Positions 6,199 to 11,061 of a DNA stretch of 11,061 bases are shown here, piece by piece. This DNA comes from Candidatus Odyssella thessalonicensis (GTDB lineage: Bacteria > Pseudomonadota > Alphaproteobacteria > Bin65), in NCBI GenBank assembly GCA_005240015.1, contig SBBV01000619.1, positions 1-11,061 on the forward strand, in the 5' to 3' direction. The position numbers and the translations under genes were made by a program. The notes under the pieces are model-generated. The model was not told the origin of the DNA, ran no database searches, and worked only from the letters and a program-made list of their open reading frames with translations. Positions within the stretch are counted from its first letter, which is position 1. Every line of letters starts with the position of its first letter.

Positions 6199-7293
6199 CT
6201 ATTTTCCATTCCACACCGCGCGCGGGATGAGCACGTTGCCGTCGAAGAGGCGGCGCGCGGTGCGCAGAAGTGCTGCGCGCGCGATCTCGAGGCCGGCGGG
6301 CCCGCGCTTCGTTTCGAGCTGCACCGTGAACTCGCCGATCGGATGCTCGACCGAGAGCACTTTTATGGCGCCCTCCGGCACGCGCGCGATGCCGGCCGTC
6401 GCCGAGCCCTCGAGCACACACGCGGTCGCCACCGACACCGCGCCCAGTACGCCGATCGCCTCGTGGCACACATGCGGGATGAAGGTCCGCGTCGCCACCG
6501 CGCCGCCTTCGCGCGGCGGCGCCACCAGCGTCATCTTCGGCACGACCTTCTTCGCGACGTCGCCCAGGCGCATCAGCGGCCCGGCTTTGAGGCGGATCGC
6601 CTCGATGCGCGCCTTCAGCTCGGCATCGGCGTTGAGCGCCGCCGGGCTCTCAGAGCCGGTGCGGCCCACGTCCTTCGCCGCAAACACCACCACCGGCATG
6701 CCGTTGTCGATGCAGGTGACCGGAATGCCCTCGATCACGTCGCGCGTCTTCCCCGTCGGCAACAGCGCGCCGCAGGAGGAGCCGGCGGTGTTCTCGAAAT
6801 CGAGCAGGATCGGCGCCGCGGTGCCGGGCACACCGCTGATTTGCGTCTCGCCGTCGTAGCTCACCTCGCCGCCCGGCGTCTTCACGGTCGCTGTGCACAG
6901 CGACTTGGTGTTGACCATGTAGATGCGCACGCGTGTCTCGCCGGCGGCGGGCTTGACGAGGCCCTGCTCGATCGCAAAGGGACCCACGCCGGCGAGGATG
7001 TTGCCGCAGGTGGGCGAAACGTCGACCTTCGGCTCGTTCACGACCACCTGCGCGAAGAGGTAGTCGACGTCGGCATCGGCGCGCTCAGACGGCTGGATGA
7101 TCGCGACCTTGCTCGTCAGCGGATGCGCGCCGCCCATGCCGTCGATCTGGCGCGTATCGGGCGAGCCCATCACCGCCAGCAGCACGCGGTCGCGCGCGTC
7201 GGGATCGGCGGGCAGGTCGCGCGCGAGGAAATAGGCGCCTTTCGAGGTGCCGCCGCGCATCATCACGCAGGGGATTTTCGTCTGGCCCGGCAT
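6199..7293 (-). CDS. ligU: 4-oxalomesaconate tautomerase (LigU/GalD type), PrpF family
   Basis: The 364-residue protein has two diaminopimelate-epimerase-like halves as in PrpF isomerases. The opening IPCVMMRGGTSKGAYFL and DLPADP are characteristic of LigU/GalD, which convert between keto, enol and double-bond isomers of 4-oxalomesaconate in the protocatechuate/gallate meta-cleavage pathway. Lys62 (LTSKVAI) and Cys96 (TCGNILAG) are 34 residues apart, the same spacing as the catalytic Lys/Cys pair described for PrpF. SSCGALLPTGK (172-182) is the mirror motif. ATG 7293 is chosen because GGAAG lies five bases upstream. An in-frame ATG at 7314 falls inside the neighbouring repeat element. Upstream of it lies the VOC gene with the repeat in between, and the hydratase LigJ is on the opposite arm. 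2-methylaconitate isomerase (PrpF proper) is the alternative, but the context favours LigU. Confidence 0.85.
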   Translation of the reverse strand: MPGQTKIPCVMMRGGTSKGAYFLARDLPADPDARDRVLLAVMGSPDTRQIDGMGGAHPLTSKVAIIQPSERADADVDYLFAQVVVNEPKVDVSPTCGNILAGVGPFAIEQGLVKPAAGETRVRIYMVNTKSLCTATVKTPGGEVSYDGETQISGVPGTAAPILLDFENTAGSSCGALLPTGKTRDVIEGIPVTCIDNGMPVVVFAAKDVGRTGSESPAALNADAELKARIEAIRLKAGPLMRLGDVAKKVVPKMTLVAPPREGGAVATRTFIPHVCHEAIGVLGAVSVATACVLEGSATAGIARVPEGAIKVLSVEHPIGEFTVQLETKRGPAGLEIARAALLRTARRLFDGNVLIPRAVWNGK

Positions 7294-7308
7294 TCTAGCT
7301 TCCATGAT

Positions 7309-7412
7309 CGTCATCCTGAGCGAAGCGAAGGATCTCTCGCACGCAGGCCCCGCCGCCGGCGGAAGCGCTCAGCCCTGCATGCAAGAGATCCTTCGCTTCG
7401 CTCAGGATGACG
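7309..7412. repeat. 104-bp inverted-repeat element, copy 1 (28-bp arms)
   Basis: The arms 7309-7336 (CGTCATCCTGAGCGAAGCGA...) and 7385-7412 are exact reverse complements. Pairing continues inward with two mismatches for about 12 bases, leaving a GC-rich variable centre. The arms are identical to those of the copy at 8059-8163 while the centres differ. The element belongs to a widely dispersed bacterial intergenic repeat type (CATCCTGAGCGAAGCGAAGGATC). It sits in the 150-base gap between the VOC stop and the tautomerase start. Confidence 0.9.
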
Positions 7413-7443
7413 GTATGGGTTAGAGCCTCGCCGCATTTGCGAT

Positions 7444-8016
7444 CTACCGCTTCAGCAGGCTCGGATCGGCCAAGGTCGTGTCCTGGCCCCGCACGGGATC
7501 CCGGATGGCGTCCTCGATCGAATGCGCCCATTTCCACTCCGAGGGCGGGCGCACATGGCCGTCGGAGCCCACTTGGTCGAGGCCCCAGTAGATTTCGAGC
7601 CGGTGGCCGTCGGGATCGCGGAACTCGACCGCGATCTGCACGCCGGCGCGGCGCCGGCCCTCGAAGTCGATCGGCACCTTGTGCTTCTTCAAATGGTCGC
7701 GCGCGCGGATCACCTCGTCGAGCGTGCCGACCTCGAACGCGAAATGATTGAGCTCGATGTTGGGGGACGCCTCCTTCAATGAGCCCACGAGCGCCACGCC
7801 GTGATGATCGGTGGCGCAGCGCATGAACACCATGCCGCCCGGCACCATGTCCTCGGGATAGACGTCGGAAACCTGGAAGCCGAGGACCTGCGTGTAGAAC
7901 TCGACCGAGCGCTGCAAGTCGGAGCAGTTCAGCACCACGTGCCCGATCTTGTTGATGCGGAATGGCAGGCCTTGCGGACGCTTCAGAGCCTTGAGCTTCT
8001 CGACGTCGACGGGCAT
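7444..8016 (-). CDS. VOC-fold (glyoxalase / extradiol dioxygenase-like) protein
   Basis: The 190-residue protein has one vicinal oxygen chelate unit of two beta-alpha-beta-beta-beta modules. Candidate metal ligands are His26 (KIGHVVLN), His91 (LNHFAFEV) and Glu141 (GHRLEIYWG), with a further HHG at 71-73. This pattern fits a metal-dependent extradiol dioxygenase-like or isomerase-like enzyme. The C-terminal tail (150-190) is rich in W, P and charged residues and unlike the core. The frame extends upstream into the repeat element, but ATG 8016 has a strong GGAGGAGGAAG five bases before it and is the clear start. It lies between two copies of the 28-bp-arm repeat, upstream of ligU and divergent from ligJ, so a role in aromatic or ring-fission product turnover is likely. 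The exact reaction cannot be told. Confidence 0.82.
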   Translation of the reverse strand: MPVDVEKLKALKRPQGLPFRINKIGHVVLNCSDLQRSVEFYTQVLGFQVSDVYPEDMVPGGMVFMRCATDHHGVALVGSLKEASPNIELNHFAFEVGTLDEVIRARDHLKKHKVPIDFEGRRRAGVQIAVEFRDPDGHRLEIYWGLDQVGSDGHVRPPSEWKWAHSIEDAIRDPVRGQDTTLADPSLLKR

Positions 8017-8035
8017 TGCACTTCCTCCTCCGTGG

Positions 8036-8064
8036 ATTATGCAGCAGCGCGTTCGCGTCGTCAT
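8036..8064 (-). promoter_or_regulatory. Candidate VOC promoter with -35 in the repeat end
   Basis: On the minus strand CATAAT (8041-8036) matches the -10 consensus in five of six bases. Exactly 17 bases upstream, ATGACG (8064-8059) matches TTGACA at four positions. This -35 is the outermost 6 bases of the repeat arm. Transcription would start near 8029, giving a short leader that begins at about the ribosome site of the VOC gene. Confidence 0.5.
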
Positions 8065-8163
8065 CCTGAGCGAAGCGAAGGATCTCTCGCGCACAGGCTC
8101 CGGCGTTCGGCGCGGACGCCCTCACCTGCATGCAAGAGATCCTTCGCTTCGCTCAGGATGACG
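8059..8163. repeat. 105-bp inverted-repeat element, copy 2 (28-bp arms)
   Basis: The arms 8059-8086 and 8136-8163 are exact reverse complements and identical to the arms of copy 1. TGCATGCAA before the right arm is also shared. The element sits in the 249-base divergent region between the VOC and ligJ starts, leaving 42 bases on the VOC side and 102 on the ligJ side. Its ends read ATGACG outwards on both sides. Confidence 0.9.
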
Positions 8164-8169
8164 GGTGGT

Positions 8170-8235
8170 TTGATCGCGGCGTAAATCGCATTAGTCTCAG
8201 GGCTACTTCAACCAAAGCAGTGGGAGCATGCCCAC
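8170..8235 (+). promoter_or_regulatory. Candidate ligJ promoter and downstream GTGGG/CCCAC palindrome
   Basis: TTGATC (8170-8175) and TAGTCT (8192-8197) are 16 bases apart, giving a start near 8204. An alternative pair is ATGACG at the repeat end (8158-8163) with GTAAAT (8181-8186), 17 bases apart. At 8220-8235 GTGGG and CCCAC flank AGCATG. This could be an operator or a leader hairpin about 30 bases before the ligJ ATG. All are weak matches. Confidence 0.35.
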
Positions 8236-8265
8236 CGATCGACCGGCAGACCGGCGCACGCATCC

Positions 8266-9288
8266 ATGATCATCGATTGCCACGGCCACTACACCACGGC
8301 GCCCGAGGCGCACCAGCTGTTCAGGAAGGCGCAGCTCGCGCACTTCGCGAACCCGTCGCGTGCGGCGCCCGCGCCGGCCGCGATCGGCGACGACGAGATC
8401 CGCGAGTCGATCGAGCGCAACCAGCTCCGCCTGATCCGCGAGCGCGGGGCGGACCTGACGCTGTTCTCGCCGCGCGCCTCGGCGATGGCGCATCACGAGG
8501 GCGACGAGAAGATCTCGCAATCCTGGGCGCGCGCCTGCAACGATCTCATCAAGCGGGTCGTCGACCTGTTCCCCGGCAACTTCGCCGGCGTGTGCCAGCT
8601 GCCGCAATCGCCCGGCGCGCCGATCGCCAATTCGGTGGCGGAGTTGAAGCGCTGCGTGCTGGAGCTCGGCTTCGTCGGCTGCAACCTCAATCCCGACCCC
8701 TCGGGCGGGCACTGGACCGCGGCGCCGCTCACCGACCGCTCCTGGTATCCGTTCTACGAGGCGATGGTCGAGCTCGACGTGCCGGCGATGATCCACGTCT
8801 CGACCAGCTGCAACCCCAATTTCCACGCGACCGGCGCGCATTACATCAACGCCGACACCACCGCCTTCATGCAGTTCATCGAGGGCGACCTGTTCAAGGA
8901 TTTCCCCACCTTGCGCTTCGTGATCCCCCATGGCGGCGGCGCCGTGCCCTATCACTGGGGGCGCTATCGCGGGCTCGCCGACATGCTGAAGCGTCCGCCG
9001 CTCCGCCGGCACGTAATGAACAACGTCTGGTTCGATACCTGCGTCTACCACCAGCCGGGCATCGACCTGCTGTTCGAGGTCATCGCGATCGACAACATCC
9101 TGTTCGGATCGGAAATGGTCGGCGCGGTGCGCGGCATCGATCCCGAGACCGGCCACCATTTCGACGACACCAAGCGCTACATCGACGCGCTCGGGCTGTC
9201 CGCCGAGGACCGGCGCAAGGTCTTCGAGCTGAATGCGCGCCGCGTCTATCCGCGCCTCGACAAGGCGCTCAAGACCGCCGGGCGGTGA
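8266..9288 (+). CDS. ligJ: 4-oxalomesaconate hydratase (LigJ), amidohydrolase superfamily
   Basis: The 340-residue TIM-barrel enzyme adds water to the enol form of 4-oxalomesaconate to give 4-carboxy-4-hydroxy-2-oxoadipate. The N-terminus MIIDCHGHYTTAPEA is typical of LigJ. Zinc ligands visible are His6 and His8 (HGH), His177 (MIHVST), and Glu283 (FGSEM), with His222 (PHGGG) as a further active-site residue. Residues NPDPSGGHW (142-150) and the loop TSCNPNFHATGAHY (180-193) are also family-like. Length is as expected (about 340). The ATG at 8266 lacks a recognisable Shine-Dalgarno sequence, but no in-frame alternative lies upstream. It is the first gene of the plus-strand lig arm, with LigK 108 bases downstream. 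A related decarboxylase (gamma-resorcylate type) is less likely given the neighbours. Confidence 0.9.
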   Translation: MIIDCHGHYTTAPEAHQLFRKAQLAHFANPSRAAPAPAAIGDDEIRESIERNQLRLIRERGADLTLFSPRASAMAHHEGDEKISQSWARACNDLIKRVVDLFPGNFAGVCQLPQSPGAPIANSVAELKRCVLELGFVGCNLNPDPSGGHWTAAPLTDRSWYPFYEAMVELDVPAMIHVSTSCNPNFHATGAHYINADTTAFMQFIEGDLFKDFPTLRFVIPHGGGAVPYHWGRYRGLADMLKRPPLRRHVMNNVWFDTCVYHQPGIDLLFEVIAIDNILFGSEMVGAVRGIDPETGHHFDDTKRYIDALGLSAEDRRKVFELNARRVYPRLDKALKTAGR

Positions 9289-9358
9289 GCGCGCGCGTGT
9301 TCCACATCCGGTGAAATCGCCCTAATCTCGCCTTCGGCAGCAACCCCGCACAGAGAAC

Positions 9359-9400
9359 ATGACCATCGAGTCCCAGCGCAAAGCAGAGCGGCTCCCGTGA
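9359..9400 (+). CDS. Possible 13-residue leader ORF overlapping the ligK start
   Basis: ATG at 9359 opens [13 protein letters not shown] and ends in TGA at 9398-9400. This overlaps the GTG start of ligK in a GTGA arrangement typical of translational coupling. The upstream ribosome site is weak (AGAGAAC). A TAATCT hexamer at 9323-9328 could be the -10 of a local promoter. It could also be chance. Confidence 0.25.
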   Translation: MTIESQRKAERLP

Positions 9401-10119
9401 GCGCCGCGGAGCGGAATATTGCGGTCCGCAACATCGAGCGCGCGCCGAGCGCGCTCATTTCCGATCTCGAAGAGCTCGGCGTCTCGACCGTGCACGAGGC
9501 GCAGGCGCGCTCCGGGCTCATGAAGCCCTACATGCGGCCGATCTGGCCCGGCGCGCGCATCGCGGGCAGCGCGGTGACGGCGCTCTGCGTGCCGGGCGAC
9601 AACTGGATGATTCACGTCGCGGTCGATCTCCTGAAACCGGGCGACATCATGGTCGTGGCCGTCACGAGCGAGTGCACCGACGGCTATTTCGGCGAGCTGC
9701 TCGCCACCTCGCTGAAGGCGCGCAAGGCGCGCGGCATCGTGCTCGATTGCGGCTGCCGCGATGTGCGCGAGCTCACCGAGATGCGCTTCCCGGTCTGGTC
9801 GCGCGCGGTCTCGGCGCAGGGAACGGTGAAGGCGACCATCGGCGCCGTGAACGTGCCGGTGGTGTGCGCCGGCGCGTCGGTCGTCCCCGGCGACGTGATC
9901 GTCGCCGACGACGACGGCGTCGTCGTGGTGCCGCGCGAGACCGCGGCGAAGGTCGTCGAGGCCGGCAAGGCGCGGGTCACACGCGAAGAGGGGCGGAGGA
10001 AGGAGCTCGCGGCCGGCAAGCTCGGCCTCGACCTCGACAAGACGCGGCCCGAGCTCGAGAAGAAGGGCTTGAAATACGTCGACGGCCCGATCGCGTGGCG
10101 CCGGCCCCCGGAGGGATGA
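9397..10119 (+). CDS. ligK: 4-carboxy-4-hydroxy-2-oxoadipate aldolase / oxaloacetate decarboxylase (LigK, RraA-like)
   Basis: The 240-residue class II pyruvate aldolase of the RraA/HMG-CHA family cleaves 4-carboxy-4-hydroxy-2-oxoadipate to pyruvate and oxaloacetate, using a divalent metal. The opening [26 protein letters not shown] fits the family. The key pair Arg121-Asp122 lies in DCGCRDV, at almost the positions of the catalytic and metal-binding pair of the Pseudomonas enzyme. [15 protein letters not shown] (99-113) and [18 protein letters not shown] (162-179) are the other conserved blocks. The start is GTG at 9397, as no in-frame ATG lies upstream. Its TGA (10117-10119) overlaps the ligA ribosome site and start region, so ligK and ligA are coupled. 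The charged, Lys/Arg-rich C-terminus (190-225) is usual for the family. Confidence 0.9.
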   Translation: MSAAERNIAVRNIERAPSALISDLEELGVSTVHEAQARSGLMKPYMRPIWPGARIAGSAVTALCVPGDNWMIHVAVDLLKPGDIMVVAVTSECTDGYFGELLATSLKARKARGIVLDCGCRDVRELTEMRFPVWSRAVSAQGTVKATIGAVNVPVVCAGASVVPGDVIVADDDGVVVVPRETAAKVVEAGKARVTREEGRRKELAAGKLGLDLDKTRPELEKKGLKYVDGPIAWRRPPEG

Positions 10120-10121
10120 GC

Positions 10122-10544
10122 ATGCCCGACGAGAAGAGGCCGGCGCGCCCCGCCTGGGAAACCGAGGTCGAGATCCTGCCGATCCGGAGCCCGCAGATCG
10201 ATTTCGCGCACCCGCTCCCCGGCACCTATCTCACCACCGGCGCGCGCGCGCAGCGCGGCTACCGGCTCTCGAAATTCTGCATGGCGTTCATGAGCCCGGA
10301 GACGCGCGCGGCGTTCAAGGCCGATCCCGAACGCGTCATGACCGAGCACGGCCTGTCCGACTACGAGAAGACGCTGATCCGCGAGCAGAACTTCAACGCG
10401 ATGGTGCGCTATGGCGTCAACGCGTTCATGATCTTCAAGCTCGCGAACGCGTTCGGCGTGAACCAGAACCAGACCGGCGCCAAGATGCGCCGCGAGAGCT
10501 ACGAGGAATTCCTGAAGACGCGCAACGTGAAGGACGCTTTGTGA
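10122..10544 (+). CDS. ligA: Protocatechuate 4,5-dioxygenase alpha subunit (LigA)
   Basis: The 140-residue small subunit of the class II extradiol dioxygenase packs on LigB and caps the active site of the enzyme that opens protocatechuate between C4 and C5. Family blocks are RGYRLSKFCMAFMSPETRAAF, SDYEKTLIREQNFNAMVRYG and GANAF-like GVNAFMIFKLANAFG. Length equals that of known LigA proteins (about 139). Two ATGs lie close together (10116 and 10122). GGAGGG at 10110-10115 abuts the first but is six bases from the second, so the second is chosen. Its TGA (10542-10544) overlaps the ligB ATG by one base, which couples the two subunits at translation. An alpha subunit of a gallate or 3-O-methylgallate-type enzyme is a possible alternative. 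Confidence 0.9.
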   Translation: MPDEKRPARPAWETEVEILPIRSPQIDFAHPLPGTYLTTGARAQRGYRLSKFCMAFMSPETRAAFKADPERVMTEHGLSDYEKTLIREQNFNAMVRYGVNAFMIFKLANAFGVNQNQTGAKMRRESYEEFLKTRNVKDAL

Positions 10545-11061
10545 TGGCGCACGGACGGATCATCGGCGGCCTCGGCTCGCCGCACGCGCCTTCGATCGGC
10601 GTCGCCTACAACACCGGCAAGGGCGAGACGCCGGCCTGGAAGCCGCTGATCGACGGCTACAAGCCGATGCAGGCCTGGATCGAGGCGAAGAAGCCCGATC
10701 TCATGATCATCGTCGCCAACGACCACGCGAACTCGTTCTTCTTCGACCGCTATCCCACTTTTGCCCTCAGCGTCGCGGCCGAGCACGAGATCGCCGACGA
10801 GGGCTGGGCAAGTGGCCGCTGCCGAAGGTGCCGGGCCATTCCGAGTTCGCCTGGCAGCTCGCGCATTCGCTGGTGGGGCAGGAGTTCGACATCGCGGTGT
10901 GCCAGGAGCTGCCGCTCGACCACGGGTGCCTGACGCCGCTCTCGTGCTTCTTCCCGCCCGAGCGGCGCTGGTGGGTGCCGGTGATCCCGATCATCGTCAA
11001 CGTGCTGCAGCCGCCGCTGCCGACCGCCAAGCGCTGCTACGATTTGGGGCGCGCGATCCGG
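10544..11061 (+). CDS. ligB: Protocatechuate 4,5-dioxygenase beta subunit (LigB), frameshifted and cut by the window end
   Basis: This catalytic subunit carries the non-haem Fe(II). His14 in GSPHAPSIG and His61 in NDHANSF correspond to the two iron-binding histidines of LigB; the glutamate ligand lies beyond the window. ATG 10544 overlaps the ligA stop (TGATG), and GTG 10541 is an alternative start. After Trp88 (DEGW, to 10807) the frame breaks. The LigB sequence resumes one base off as KWPLPKVPGHSEFAWQL and ELPLDHGCLTPLS, open to the end of the window. The cause is one missing G in a run (GGG where GGGG is expected near 10806-10808). Read as it stands, the frame ends at 10933 after about 40 foreign residues. 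The perfectly kept protein after the break argues for a sequencing error or a very recent mutation. Confidence 0.88.

Noticed and set aside
5072..6859. 595-codon open frame on the plus strand
   Set aside because: It lies antisense to the MetE-like and tautomerase genes, which have clear motifs. No start site or family is recognisable.
7309..8163. Composite transposon carrying the VOC gene
   Set aside because: The flanking elements are about 105 bp without any transposase and are of a dispersed intergenic repeat type. I see no target-site duplication.
8059..8163. CRISPR repeats
   Set aside because: There are only two copies per element in inverted, not direct, orientation, and no spacers or cas genes.
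9672..10115. Upstream extension of the ligA frame
   Set aside because: It overlaps ligK in another frame. Family length and the GGAGGG site place the ligA start at 10122.

Overview
This is a GC-rich, densely coded window. Gene content, dyad sites of the FNR/FixK type (TTGA-N6-TCAA) and a protocatechuate 4,5-cleavage (meta-cleavage, lig-type) gene set suggest an alphaproteobacterium, probably Hyphomicrobiales near the Bradyrhizobium/Xanthobacteraceae group. The assignment rests on style and gene content, not on a marker gene.

Left part (1-2905). A two-domain universal stress protein (274-1098, minus) is divergent from a secreted MltB-type lytic transglycosylase (1320-2498, plus). Between them lies a near-perfect FNR/FixK box with exact class II spacing to a -10 on the usp side. 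Two more such boxes lie at 200-213 and 2718-2731. The first 31 bases of the window repeat, exactly and in frame, a piece of the usp gene. They lie inside an otherwise unrelated ORF that runs off the edge, which is either a partial duplication or a chimeric assembly end.

Middle part (2906-6142). An alpha/beta hydrolase and a luciferase-like (LLM) flavin oxidoreductase form a tight two-gene operon on the plus strand. A 105-bp inverted-repeat element separates them from a convergent MetE-core-like protein that keeps its zinc ligands.

Right part (6199-11061). The 4-oxalomesaconate branch of protocatechuate degradation is split over two divergent arms. On the minus strand are a VOC-fold protein, a LigU-type tautomerase and then the MetE-like gene. 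On the plus strand are LigJ (hydratase), LigK (CHA aldolase), LigA and LigB (the two subunits of protocatechuate 4,5-dioxygenase). Together, LigAB opens the ring, LigU and LigJ tautomerise and hydrate 4-oxalomesaconate, and LigK splits 4-carboxy-4-hydroxy-2-oxoadipate to pyruvate and oxaloacetate. The dehydrogenase (LigC) and lactonase (LigI) are not in the window. ligB carries a one-base deletion in a G run and is cut by the window end.

Two copies of a second ~105-bp element with identical 28-bp inverted arms bracket the VOC gene. One sits in the divergent promoter region and appears to supply the -35 hexamer of the VOC promoter. No rRNA, tRNA, CRISPR array or transposase was seen. The most unusual material is the repeat/promoter architecture and the grouping of the LLM oxidoreductase, hydrolase, MetE-like and VOC genes around the lig genes, which may be an uncharacterised feeder route into protocatechuate.
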